Source of the DNA: an uncultured Roseobacter sp.
GTDB lineage: Bacteria > Pseudomonadota > Alphaproteobacteria > Rhodobacterales > Rhodobacteraceae
Length of the DNA stretch: 64,000 nucleotides
Assembly: GCF_947488185.1 (NCBI RefSeq)
Contig: NZ_CANKYM010000002.1
Span: 868,001 to 932,000 of the forward strand
Reading direction: 5' to 3'
Positions 44,022 to 53,232 of this stretch are shown in pieces. Position numbers and translations under genes: made by a program. Below the pieces are notes generated by a model, which saw only the letters and a list, made by a program, of their open reading frames with translations, was not told where the DNA came from and did no database searches. The number at the start of each line of letters is the position of its first letter. The first letter of the stretch is position 1.

Positions 44022-45344
44022 ATGTTCGGCAACCGCATCGAAGATGAATTTGCCAATAACATTTCGGGCGCGCGCGCGGCTGTACGCGATGGTGGTCCCT
44101 GGCGTCTGTTGTTAGCGATTGCGTTTGGGCTGGGTGCCTTTCTGCTCTGGGCGGCCACCTACAAGATTGAAGAGACGGCGCGCGCCTCGGGCCGCGTGAT
44201 CCCCTCACAACAGGTGCAGGTGGTACAGAGCCTCGAGGGCGGTATCGTGCGTGACATCACGGTGCGTGAGGGCGATATCGTGGCTCCTGGGGACGTTCTG
44301 ATGCGGATCGACGACACGCGGTTTGATGCAGAACGCGGGGAGTTGTTGGAGCGGGAAGCGGCAATCCTCGCTGAAGCCGCGCGGTTGACGGCGGAGGCGC
44401 AATTCGCGGCGGAACTTGATTTTCCGGCGCTGCTGCAAGGCCGCGCTCCTTTGGCCGTCGCGGCCGAGCAGGAGGTTTTCCTGTCCCGCCGTGAACAGCT
44501 CAAACGCGAACTACAGGTGCTGGAGGCACAGCTGCTGCAACGCCGGGGGGAGTTGAGCGAAATCAGGGCGCTGCGCGACAGAACGGAAGGTATCATTGCG
44601 CCGCTGAGCGCGGAGATTGCCCTCACGCAAGACATGTTCGACCGCGGGTTGGTGCCGCAGATTGAACTGCTGCGGTTGCAGTCGAAATTAGCTGAGCTCA
44701 ACGGAGATATGGCGGTCAGCCGGGCGTCGGAACCGCGCATGCAGGCAGCAATTGCCGAGGCGGAAAACCAGATCGACGCGGCGCGCTCTGCCTATGTGCT
44801 GTCGGCGCGCCAGCGGCTGGCGATCCTGCAGTTGGAACTGGCGGTGGTGCAGGAAACCCTGCGCAGCGCCAATGACCGCGTCACCCGCGCACAGTTACGT
44901 GCACCGGTGCGCGGGACGATCAACCGGGTGAATGCCACGACCATTGGCGCGGTGGTACAACCCGGCGCGCCTCTCGTGGAGATTGTGCCGATCGACGACA
45001 GTCTGCTGATCGAGGCGGACCTGGGCCCACGTGACATTGCCTTTGTCAGCCCGGGCGAGCCTGCGTCAGTGAAAATCTCTGCCTATGACTACGTGATCTA
45101 TGGCGCGCTGGAGGGCGAGGTTGTGCGCATCGGCGCGGATACGATTGCCACCGAAGATGGGGCGGAGTTCTTCCGGGTGATCGTGCGCACCACAAAATCC
45201 TACCTTGGGACCGAGGACAAACCACTGCCGATTACGCCGGGGATGATCGCCTCGGTCGATATCCAGACGGGGCAAAAGACCGTGTTGTCCTATCTGGCCA
45301 AACCGATCCTGCGCGCGCAGGCAGAGGCGCTGCGCGAGCGCTGA
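44022..45344 (+). CDS. HlyD-family periplasmic adaptor of type I secretion
   Basis: A 440-residue membrane-fusion protein. A single N-terminal membrane helix (LLLAIAFGLGAFLLWAATYK) is followed by the lipoyl half-motif SQQVQVVQSLEGGIVRDITV, a long coiled-coil hairpin (about residues 95-290), the second half-motif RAPVRGTINRVNATTIGAVV, and the beta-barrel end. It links the ABC exporter to the TolC-like duct. Its stop (45344) directly abuts the stop of the convergent cyclase gene (45345), leaving no room for a separate terminator. Confidence 0.93.
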   Translation: MFGNRIEDEFANNISGARAAVRDGGPWRLLLAIAFGLGAFLLWAATYKIEETARASGRVIPSQQVQVVQSLEGGIVRDITVREGDIVAPGDVLMRIDDTRFDAERGELLEREAAILAEAARLTAEAQFAAELDFPALLQGRAPLAVAAEQEVFLSRREQLKRELQVLEAQLLQRRGELSEIRALRDRTEGIIAPLSAEIALTQDMFDRGLVPQIELLRLQSKLAELNGDMAVSRASEPRMQAAIAEAENQIDAARSAYVLSARQRLAILQLELAVVQETLRSANDRVTRAQLRAPVRGTINRVNATTIGAVVQPGAPLVEIVPIDDSLLIEADLGPRDIAFVSPGEPASVKISAYDYVIYGALEGEVVRIGADTIATEDGAEFFRVIVRTTKSYLGTEDKPLPITPGMIASVDIQTGQKTVLSYLAKPILRAQAEALRER

Positions 45345-47609
45345 TCACTTGCGGGTTGACGAGAACACACCATCCCAATCGGCGCCCGGCGGGTTGGCAC
45401 GCAGATCGGTAATGCGTGTCGCGTACATGTCCAGATATTCCTGCAGGGAGATATCCAACGCGGCAAGGGATGTGCGGACCTTCGCAAGGAGGGCTTCGGC
45501 CTGATCCCAGTTCTGGGAGCGATACGCAGCCAGCATGTCCTTGTTTATCGCCCAAAGCTGCTGAAACCGCGGGTCCTGTCGCAAGGCTTCGTCACCCAGC
45601 AGGGCGTAGATCGTTTCCGGTACCTCCTTGCCCACGACGCGGATCACATCCAGTTCCAGCACCGCAAATTCATTCATGACTTCGCGCGCCGTGGCCTGTC
45701 CCAGAATGATCGCTGCCCCGTAGTAGCGCGATTGCCCTTCGAGCCGGGAGGCCACGTTCACCGGATCCCCAAGGGCGGTGTAGTCGAACCGCGTGTCGCT
45801 GCCCATGTTACCGACCACGCATTGGCCGGTGTTGATGCCGATCCCGACGTTGATCTTGTGCACCGCGACCCAAGGTTGCCGTTTTTCAGTGCGCTGGCGT
45901 TTTTGCCCGACCCGCTTGCGCTTCTGCGCTCTGAGCCGGCCCTTGTTGAACTGCGCCACGTCGGCGATCATCTTCAGCGCGGCGCGACAGGCGGCGCGCG
46001 GGTGATCGTGATTGTCGAGCGGCGCGTTCCAGAAGGCCATCACCGCGTCGCCCATGAATTTGTCGATGGTGCCCTTCTGCTCCATGATCGCATTGGACAG
46101 GATGGTCAGGAAGCGGTTCATCAAGCCGGTCAGGGCCTCGGGGTCGTCGCGGAATTCCTCGGCGATCGCCGTGAAGCCGCGCACATCGCTGAAAAGAAGC
46201 GTCAGCTGTCTCGATTCACCGCCCAGGGTCAGGCTGCCCTGATTGCGGCTGAGTTGATCCACCAGATCGGGTGAGACATATTGGCCAAAGGCGCTGCGGA
46301 TTTCGCGCCGCTTTCGCTCCTCTCGCAGGTAATTCACGGTGGAGATCAGCATGACTGCCGTCGTCACGGCGACCACGGGGAAGGAGGGGTCGAGCAGGAT
46401 GCGCTTGTCGTAAAAGAGATAGTAGGAGACCGCGACATAGCCGCCCAGCAGCAGCACGGACGAGGAAATGAGCAGCCGTGCGGAGAGGGCGGGCGCGAAG
46501 ATGATGACCAAAAGGCAGAGGATCAGCGTTGTCACCAGTTCGATGGCGATGGTGTAATTCGGCCGGATCAATAGGGTCTTGGCCATGATGTTTTCGAGCA
46601 CCTGCGCATGTATCTCCACCCCGGCCATGGCTACACCCAGCGGGGTGGCACGGAAGTCCTCGAGCCCGATGGCAGAAGTGCCGACCAGGACCAGATGCCC
46701 CGCAAGCCGTCCGTCGGGCACCCGATCCCGGAGCAGGTCGGCCGCGGAGACATAGCGGCTCTGCGCGGAAGGGGTCAGGTAGGGCCAGACCGTGCCGTCC
46801 CGCGCGGTCGGGATCAGTTGGCGGGCCAGGACAACCCCCTCGATCCCCGCATCATTCGTGCGCACGGCAAAAGGATCGCCCCCCGTCGCCACGCGCAACA
46901 GCTCCGGCGTGAGACCAAGACGGATCTGGCCCTGCACACTCATCACCAGAGGCACGCGCCGGTAGACGCCGTCGGCATCAGGCCGGGTCGCGAACATCCC
47001 ACGGCCTGCGGCATTGGCTTCGAGCGCCGGCAGGTTTTGCACGATGTCGGGGAATTTCATCAGGTAGGGCATCGGATCGGGGCCGATGAGCGCGTGGGCT
47101 GCATCCGCCATTTCGCGCTTTTCCGCCCGGTTGCCCGCCACGTTACGCACGCTGGTCTGACCGACGATTACCCGGGCCCCGGCAAAGGCCTGCGCCAGCT
47201 TGGTGTCGTTGTCCGGTAGTTGCGCCAGACGGGTTGCCAGATCGCCGGGCATGTCGGGATTGTCTTCGGCGATTTGCGCGGGCGACAGACGGTCCGGTTC
47301 GGAAAAGATGATGTCAAAACCGATGGCCACGGCGCCTTGTGCCGTCGCGCGGGTGACCAGTTCGGCGATGTAGCTGCGCGGCCACGGCCATTGCCCGATC
47401 TCCTCGATGCTGCGGTCATCCACATCCAGAATGGCCACGGGCATCGGCGTCAGATCGCGGGGTTTGGACTGGTGGTAAAAATCGAACGAGGCGTTGCGCA
47501 GCGTTGCCAGGGCGTGCGGGTCACCGATACGGATGATGAGGCCGAAAAACAGCCCCACCAAGGCGATCACGCGGACCCATCCAACCCATTTCGAAAACCA
47601 TTGGTTCAT
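45345..47609 (-). CDS. CHASE2-domain adenylate/guanylate cyclase
   Basis: A 754-residue membrane cyclase. An N-terminal helix leads to a periplasmic CHASE2 sensor (about residues 30-325: VAILDVDDRSIEEIGQWPWP, DIIFSEPDRLS, HLVLVGTSAIGLEDFRATPL). Three membrane helices (about 335-410) precede the class III cyclase domain: LTLLFSDVRGFTAIAEEF with a metal Asp, KFMGDAVMAFWNAPLDNHDH, and GINTGQCVVGNMGSDTRFDY, TALGDPVNVASRLEG. ATG 47609 is used; GTG 47621 is possible. The product is probably cAMP. It lies divergent from the large surface protein, with a CRP-like site between them. The stimulus is unknown. Confidence 0.92.
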   Translation of the reverse strand: MNQWFSKWVGWVRVIALVGLFFGLIIRIGDPHALATLRNASFDFYHQSKPRDLTPMPVAILDVDDRSIEEIGQWPWPRSYIAELVTRATAQGAVAIGFDIIFSEPDRLSPAQIAEDNPDMPGDLATRLAQLPDNDTKLAQAFAGARVIVGQTSVRNVAGNRAEKREMADAAHALIGPDPMPYLMKFPDIVQNLPALEANAAGRGMFATRPDADGVYRRVPLVMSVQGQIRLGLTPELLRVATGGDPFAVRTNDAGIEGVVLARQLIPTARDGTVWPYLTPSAQSRYVSAADLLRDRVPDGRLAGHLVLVGTSAIGLEDFRATPLGVAMAGVEIHAQVLENIMAKTLLIRPNYTIAIELVTTLILCLLVIIFAPALSARLLISSSVLLLGGYVAVSYYLFYDKRILLDPSFPVVAVTTAVMLISTVNYLREERKRREIRSAFGQYVSPDLVDQLSRNQGSLTLGGESRQLTLLFSDVRGFTAIAEEFRDDPEALTGLMNRFLTILSNAIMEQKGTIDKFMGDAVMAFWNAPLDNHDHPRAACRAALKMIADVAQFNKGRLRAQKRKRVGQKRQRTEKRQPWVAVHKINVGIGINTGQCVVGNMGSDTRFDYTALGDPVNVASRLEGQSRYYGAAIILGQATAREVMNEFAVLELDVIRVVGKEVPETIYALLGDEALRQDPRFQQLWAINKDMLAAYRSQNWDQAEALLAKVRTSLAALDISLQEYLDMYATRITDLRANPPGADWDGVFSSTRK

Positions 47610-47815
47610 CTCGGGGACCACCTGCCCGGTGCCAACAAACTACACAAACCGTGCAGGGCAGACCGGCTCTCCCGGTTGCTGTGCCCATACTGACCGAATC
47701 GGCAAATGGATCAAGCGGGGCAACAACCAGCGATTGTTCGCACTATGGGGATAATCAAGGATTTTCTTAGCCGTCGGCAAGAATATGACATTTTTCAGGC
47801 CCAAAATGGGCAAAA

Positions 47816-47831
47816 TGTGGTGTGGATCACA
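47816..47831. promoter_or_regulatory. CRP/FNR-type palindrome between cyclase and surface-protein genes
   Basis: TGTGG-N6-TCACA matches the cAMP-receptor consensus TGTGA-N6-TCACA at nine of ten bases, with matching flanks (AAA before, TAC after, close to AAA..TTT). It lies 57 bases before the surface-protein GTG and 207 bases before the cyclase ATG. A CRP-family protein could couple cyclase output to surface-protein expression. Inference from sequence match and context. Confidence 0.55.
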
Positions 47832-47887
47832 TACGGCTGCGCATTTTTCGGTTAATCATCGGTTAACTTAACTTTTTTGAGGGTGGT

Positions 47888-50800
47888 GTGGTGTCCCTGT
47901 TCCACGAGGCACAAAATGAAGACCCGGATGAGGTAGTTACCCTATGGGGTGACACTTCTGGGGTGGTCGCCGTGCCGGACAGCGCTCTTCTTTTCAATGG
48001 CGATTTCTTCCGGGTCGGGCCGGACCTTTACATCGCAAATGACGGGGCGGCGAATTTCCGCGTACCGGACTATTTTCGGCAATCCGAGGCTGCGGATCTT
48101 CACGATCCCAACGGGGCCGTGCTGCGCGGCGATCTGGTTGAACTGCTTGCTGGCCCATTGGCACCCGGCCAATACGCGCAGGTTGGTAACGCTGCGGCGG
48201 CCAGCCCAATCGGACAGGTCGAGACGGTAGAGGGTGCCACATCGGTCCAGCGCGTCGATGGCACGGTTGAGGCCCTGCAGGTGGGCTCGAAAATCTACCA
48301 GAACGATGTGATTGCCACGTCCGACGATGCCGCTGTTTCGGTCACCTTTGTGGATGGCACGATCTTCACACTGGCGGCCGCGTCCCGCATGGTGATCGAC
48401 GAACTGATTTATGATCCCGGCGCAACGGATAACTCGGGCAGCTTCAGCCTGATCCAGGGCAGTTTTGTCTTCATTGCGGGGCAGGTCGCCAAAACCGGCG
48501 GCATGGATGTGAATACGCCGTCCTCGACGATGGGCATTCGCGGCACAACCGTGGTGGTTCAGGTCGGAACGGTAAATGGCGTCGATACCACCGAGGTGAC
48601 CCTCACCAACGACCCCGACGGGGATACTGGGCGGGTGGAACTTCGTGATATCGAGGGCAACCTCGTCGCTGTCATCGACCAGACCAACACCAAGTGGATT
48701 GTCTCTGCCGCAACTGGTGAAACCCGCGAGGTTGACCGCACGTTACAGGATGACGCCGAGGATAATCTGCTGATCGCCGAGGCCTTTGCGGCCTTCCGTT
48801 CCGCGGTGTCTCGTGTTGATGCTGGCGACACCTTCGTCTCCCTGTCGGATGCAGGTGGCGGCGGCATTGGCACAGAGCAGCAAGGGCAGTCGCCCACCGA
48901 TCTGGAAGTGGATTCCATCGATGAGCCCGGCGCAGTCGAGGCCCCTCCCGAAGTGGACGACCAGGAAGGCGAAGACAGCGAAACCTTTGACGAAGGGCTG
49001 CTTGTGCCGGATGAGGATGCCCCGGTGGTTATGGTCAGCGGCCCGGAGGACGCAGGTGAGGAAGACGCCATCAGCGGCGACATCGTGGTGCCGGGAAGCA
49101 CCGCAGCCACGGTTTTCACACTCGCCAGCGGCCCGTCAAACGGCGATGTCGCGGTCGCCACTGATGGTCAGTTCGACTATGTGCCCGATCCGAACTTCAA
49201 TGGCACCGACAGTTTCACTTACACAGCGACCGATCCGGACGGGCAAACGATACAAGGCACCGTGATCGTGCGGGTCCTGCCCGTGAACGATGTCCCCCAG
49301 GCAGAAGATGGAACGGCGACGGTTGTCGAAGACGGCATTGTCACGGGCACTATCATCGCCAGCGATATCGACGGTGATGTCCTGAGCTATGCCATCGGCG
49401 CGACACCCGACAACGGGGAGGTCTCGCTCTTTCCCGATGGGACCTATTCCTATCGGCCCGATATGAATTTTGAGGGTACTGACAGTTTCAGCGTTGTCGT
49501 CTCTGACCCTTCGGGCGAGACTGCGGAGGCAACGATCAGCATCACCATATCCGGCGAAAACGATGCGCCGATCATCACGACGGCAATCGGTGCGAATCTC
49601 GGCACTGTGGTGGAAGGTGATGAGCAGGCCGACACCGGCGGTCAGCTGAGTGCGGATGACCCCGAGGATAACGCTGTCACATGGAGCGGCACCTCCACAG
49701 CCCTTTTCGGCGTTTTCGCGATTTCCGGCACTGGCGCCTGGACCTATGTTTTGAACAACGATGCCGCCGACAGCATCTCCGAGGGTGAAACTGTCGTCGA
49801 AACCTTTACGGCTGTCGCCACGGATGAATTCGGAGCGACAGTTTCACAAACCGTCGAGGTGACACTGACGGGCACAAATGACGCGCCGACCGTCACGCGC
49901 AATACCGTGTTCGAGATCGATCAGGATGGGGTGCTGACCAACCAGCTGGCTGCCACGGATGTGGACAGCAGCGGCCCGTTGAGTTTCGCCCTGGGCGATG
50001 ACGGCCCGGACAACGGCACTGTCACGGTCAACGCAGATGGCAGTTTCACATACACGCCCAATGCGGGTTTCCTGGGCGCGGACCGCTTCCGCTACACGGT
50101 CACGGACGCGCAGGGCGGTGTTTCGACCGGTCGGGTCACGGCGGCCGTCGAAAGCACGTCTGGCGGCGAAGGAGACCAGTCGGTCACCCTGTCTCTCAAC
50201 GTGGATGCAACCGCCGAAACAGCGGCGGGCGCGGTGGCCATTGATGCGCAATCGGTGGAGGCGCAATCGGTCAATCTGGTCATCGCCATGGATAGCTCCG
50301 GCAGCATCGGGTCGGCGGATTGGGCCGTGCAGCGCGCGGCGGTCAAAGATGCCGTGGCGCTGCTGAGCGATCAGTTCGACGGGTCGACAACTTCCGTCGA
50401 TGTTCAGATCATCACTTACTCGGGAGTAACCTCCACCATCGGGCCGTTCGATCTGCAAGATCCGGACTTGCCATCGGAAATCCTCGCACTTCCTTTTCTG
50501 GGCGGCGCCACGGCCTGGAACCTGGCGCTGGATGAGGCCAATGACTTTCTGACCGGGCAGCCGGCCGGAGAAGCCAATTTTCTCCTCTTCATCACCGATG
50601 GCGTGCCGTCGAATGGTGCGTGGCGTGAGTCTCTGGAGGCCTTGACCAACCCGCCCGGAGGGGCCTTCACCGTGGACATCGCGGCCTTTGGCATTGGCGA
50701 TGACTACAATCCGACCTTTCTGCAGGAGATCGATCCCGACCCGGCCCTTCTGCTGACCGCCGACGACCTCGCGGCGGCGTTGACGCAAACACCCGTCTTT

Positions 50801-51691
50801 GCGCCCACGCTGATCTCGCTCGATGTCTCGCTCGAGGCTGACGGCGCAGATCCGGTCACCATCGCCACGCAAGACAGCGATGCATTGATCGTCGAAGGGA
50901 TCGACTACGAACTGCCGCTTGCCAGTATCGAAAATATCGAAATGCTGCTGGGTGAGAGCAACCGGATCAGCGTGACCGCGCGCTTTGATCTGGATGGGGA
51001 TGACAGCACCGCCGAGATCGAGCTCTTTTCCAGCGATGTGATTGGCAAGGCGGATACCGCGCAGAGCACCGCTGGCCTGGAGGCGGCGGACCTGCTCTTT
51101 GGCAGCGATCTGGCGGATGATATTGCAGGCGGGGCCGGCAGTGACCTGATCCTCGGGTTTGACGGGGCGGACACACTGGATGGTGGTGCCGATGCGGATA
51201 TCGTGCTGGCGGGGGGTGGCGATGATGTGTTGCGCGTCTCCGAAGCGCCGACGGCAGGTGTTGATCTGCTGGACGGTGGTGCCGGGCGCGACGTGCTTGA
51301 AATCGATGTTGGGGGCAATCTGACGGAGGATCTGATCCCGTCGCTGGAGATCAGGGATATCGAAGCCATCGACATGGAAAACGGCCAGGCCAACAGCTTG
51401 GAAATCACGCTGGAGGATGTCATCGATATGTCCTCGACCAGCGACAGCCAGTTGGAAGCCTTGCTGAACGCGGCCCTGCCGGAAAGTGCAGTGATCTACG
51501 GCGATGCGACCGACAGTCTGACGCTGGTTTCGGGCCCGGCAGGCGGGTTCCAGAAGGTATCGGACACCCCGGTGGAGGACGGCAACGGCAACACGCTGGA
51601 CATCTATGCCTATGTCGAGGGTGGTAACGTGCTGGCCACGCTGGGCGTTGACAGCGATATCGACGTCTCGGGCGCCGTGCCGGTGGGCTGA
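47888..51691 (+). CDS. Large type I-secreted surface protein: FecR-like, cadherin/VCBS-like repeats, vWA domain and RTX motif
   Basis: A 1267-residue acidic protein with no Sec signal. Residues about 105-260 are a FecR-like domain (VGSKIYQNDVIATSDDAAVS, SSTMGIRGTTVVVQVG), common near the start of alphaproteobacterial T1SS adhesins. Residues 370-775 carry Ig/cadherin-like repeats (PNFNGTDSFTYTATDPDG, NDAP junctions). Residues 790-985 are a vWA domain with MIDAS motif AMDSSGSIG and FITDGVPSNG. Residues about 1070-1120 are RTX repeats (GSDLILGFDGADTLDGGADA), then a C-terminal secretion region. Start codon GTG 47888 (GAGGGTGGT upstream). The nearby T1SS genes (40438-45344) are the likely exporter. 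It probably mediates metal-dependent adhesion. Confidence 0.88.
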   Translation: MVSLFHEAQNEDPDEVVTLWGDTSGVVAVPDSALLFNGDFFRVGPDLYIANDGAANFRVPDYFRQSEAADLHDPNGAVLRGDLVELLAGPLAPGQYAQVGNAAAASPIGQVETVEGATSVQRVDGTVEALQVGSKIYQNDVIATSDDAAVSVTFVDGTIFTLAAASRMVIDELIYDPGATDNSGSFSLIQGSFVFIAGQVAKTGGMDVNTPSSTMGIRGTTVVVQVGTVNGVDTTEVTLTNDPDGDTGRVELRDIEGNLVAVIDQTNTKWIVSAATGETREVDRTLQDDAEDNLLIAEAFAAFRSAVSRVDAGDTFVSLSDAGGGGIGTEQQGQSPTDLEVDSIDEPGAVEAPPEVDDQEGEDSETFDEGLLVPDEDAPVVMVSGPEDAGEEDAISGDIVVPGSTAATVFTLASGPSNGDVAVATDGQFDYVPDPNFNGTDSFTYTATDPDGQTIQGTVIVRVLPVNDVPQAEDGTATVVEDGIVTGTIIASDIDGDVLSYAIGATPDNGEVSLFPDGTYSYRPDMNFEGTDSFSVVVSDPSGETAEATISITISGENDAPIITTAIGANLGTVVEGDEQADTGGQLSADDPEDNAVTWSGTSTALFGVFAISGTGAWTYVLNNDAADSISEGETVVETFTAVATDEFGATVSQTVEVTLTGTNDAPTVTRNTVFEIDQDGVLTNQLAATDVDSSGPLSFALGDDGPDNGTVTVNADGSFTYTPNAGFLGADRFRYTVTDAQGGVSTGRVTAAVESTSGGEGDQSVTLSLNVDATAETAAGAVAIDAQSVEAQSVNLVIAMDSSGSIGSADWAVQRAAVKDAVALLSDQFDGSTTSVDVQIITYSGVTSTIGPFDLQDPDLPSEILALPFLGGATAWNLALDEANDFLTGQPAGEANFLLFITDGVPSNGAWRESLEALTNPPGGAFTVDIAAFGIGDDYNPTFLQEIDPDPALLLTADDLAAALTQTPVFAPTLISLDVSLEADGADPVTIATQDSDALIVEGIDYELPLASIENIEMLLGESNRISVTARFDLDGDDSTAEIELFSSDVIGKADTAQSTAGLEAADLLFGSDLADDIAGGAGSDLILGFDGADTLDGGADADIVLAGGGDDVLRVSEAPTAGVDLLDGGAGRDVLEIDVGGNLTEDLIPSLEIRDIEAIDMENGQANSLEITLEDVIDMSSTSDSQLEALLNAALPESAVIYGDATDSLTLVSGPAGGFQKVSDTPVEDGNGNTLDIYAYVEGGNVLATLGVDSDIDVSGAVPVG

Positions 51692-51729
51692 CGCCGACGG
51701 ATTGATGTCACTCCAATTCTTGAAACAAC

Positions 51730-53229
51730 TCAGGCATCGGCCATTTCCTTGCGCGCTATCGCCGCGCTGAACTGCCGTTCCTGCTCTGCCCCCCAGGCCG
51801 CGACGGAGTATTTGCCGACCACGCGGCGCAGTTCCTTCATCCGGTCGCGCCGTTCCTTTTCCGGCATCTCCAGCGCCTGCAGGATCGCCTGATCCATGGA
51901 GCGGTGGGAGAACGGGTTGGTGATCACGGCCGAGTTCAATTCCACCGCCGCCCCGGCAAATTCGGAGAGCACAAGCACCCCGTCACCGTCTGTGCGCGCG
52001 GCCACGAATTCCTTGCAGACAAGGTTCATGCCATCGACCAGTGGCGTGATCCAGGCCACATCCGCCGCCAGATAATACTTGATCAGATCGTCAAAGGGGA
52101 TCGCCCGTGAGATCAGGGCAATCGGCTGCCAGTCGAGCGTGCCGTAGCGCCCGTTGATGCGCCCGGCGGTCTCTTCGATCCCGGTTTGGGTCAGCGCGTA
52201 GGCGGACATGTTGCGGTTCGCGCTCACCGAGACATGCATCAGTTTGACCTTGCCGCGCAGGTCGGGGTTGTCCGCCAGCACGCGCTCAAAGCTTTCCAGC
52301 TGGTCGACGCCGCCCTTGGTGTAATCGGTGCGGCCCACGGAAAGGATCAGGCGACGCTCTCCCTGTCCCTTGCGGATTTCCCTGGCATCCGCCTGTACCT
52401 GCGGGTCGGTGGCGCGCTCTTCGATGAAATCCACGGCGACCCCGACACTGGCAGAGCTGACCGCAACCTGCCGCCCCTCGAAAGACAGCAGGGTCGGGGC
52501 CGATCGTTCGCTGAGCGCGGTGCCGTCCGAAACGAGTTCTGCCGCCACCGTTTCCCGCTTCACCACGTCCACGTCAAAGAGGCTGCGCGCAACCGAGACG
52601 AAATTCGCGGCATAGCGCGGGATGTGAAAGCCCACGATGTCACATTCCAGCAGGCTTTTCACGATTTCGCGCCGCCACGGCAGCACGTTGAACATATCCG
52701 CCGCCGGGAAGGGCGTGTGGTGGAAAAACGAGATGGTGACGTCGGAGCGCAACTGCCGCAAATACCCGGGCACGAGCCAGAGATTGTAGTCATGTATCCA
52801 GACCCGCGCGCCCTGCGCCGCCTCGCGTGCTGCGGCTTCGGCAAAGGCCCAGTTCACTTCGCGAAAGGTGGGCCAGTCCACGGGGTCATAGTTAAATTTC
52901 TCCTTGAAGCTGTGCAGGATCGGCCAGAATGCTTCTTTCGATGACACGTGATAAAAGCTGCTGACCTGTTCGTGGGTCAGCGGCAGGCGCGACACGGAAT
53001 AGGTGCCATGGGCATCGCTGATCTCTACCACCTTTTCGAAGTCCGGATTGGCCGGGTCGTCGGCCAGTTTCCAGGCGATCCAGGCGGCGTGCTCCGCCGT
53101 GCCGAAAAAACTCTTGAGCGTGGGGACAATACCATTGGGGCTCTTGTTTTCACGCAGGACCGTTTGGCCGTTTTCCTCCACTTCCTCATAGGGTTGGCGG
53201 TGGTAGACGATCACGAGATCAGACGGCAT
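51730..53229 (-). CDS. ggpS: Glucosylglycerol-phosphate synthase (GT20)
   Basis: A 499-residue GT20 glycosyltransferase. It would usually be labelled OtsA, but the sequence follows Ggp[21 protein letters not shown] near the start, [34 protein letters not shown], and [19 protein letters not shown]. The nucleotide-sugar site appears as [20 protein letters not shown] and [13 protein letters not shown]. GgpS joins ADP-glucose and glycerol 3-phosphate to give glucosylglycerol phosphate, a salt-stress osmolyte precursor. It is the second gene of a two-gene operon, 3 bases after a HAD phosphatase. Donor and acceptor specificity are inferred from recognised sequence segments. Confidence 0.82.
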   Translation of the reverse strand: MPSDLVIVYHRQPYEEVEENGQTVLRENKSPNGIVPTLKSFFGTAEHAAWIAWKLADDPANPDFEKVVEISDAHGTYSVSRLPLTHEQVSSFYHVSSKEAFWPILHSFKEKFNYDPVDWPTFREVNWAFAEAAAREAAQGARVWIHDYNLWLVPGYLRQLRSDVTISFFHHTPFPAADMFNVLPWRREIVKSLLECDIVGFHIPRYAANFVSVARSLFDVDVVKRETVAAELVSDGTALSERSAPTLLSFEGRQVAVSSASVGVAVDFIEERATDPQVQADAREIRKGQGERRLILSVGRTDYTKGGVDQLESFERVLADNPDLRGKVKLMHVSVSANRNMSAYALTQTGIEETAGRINGRYGTLDWQPIALISRAIPFDDLIKYYLAADVAWITPLVDGMNLVCKEFVAARTDGDGVLVLSEFAGAAVELNSAVITNPFSHRSMDQAILQALEMPEKERRDRMKELRRVVGKYSVAAWGAEQERQFSAAIARKEMADA

Positions 53230-53232
53230 GGA

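Noticed and set aside
51730-53229. Trehalose-6-phosphate synthase (OtsA) as the product name
   Set aside because: Same GT20 family, but the N-terminal half carries segments I recognise from glucosylglycerol-phosphate synthases.
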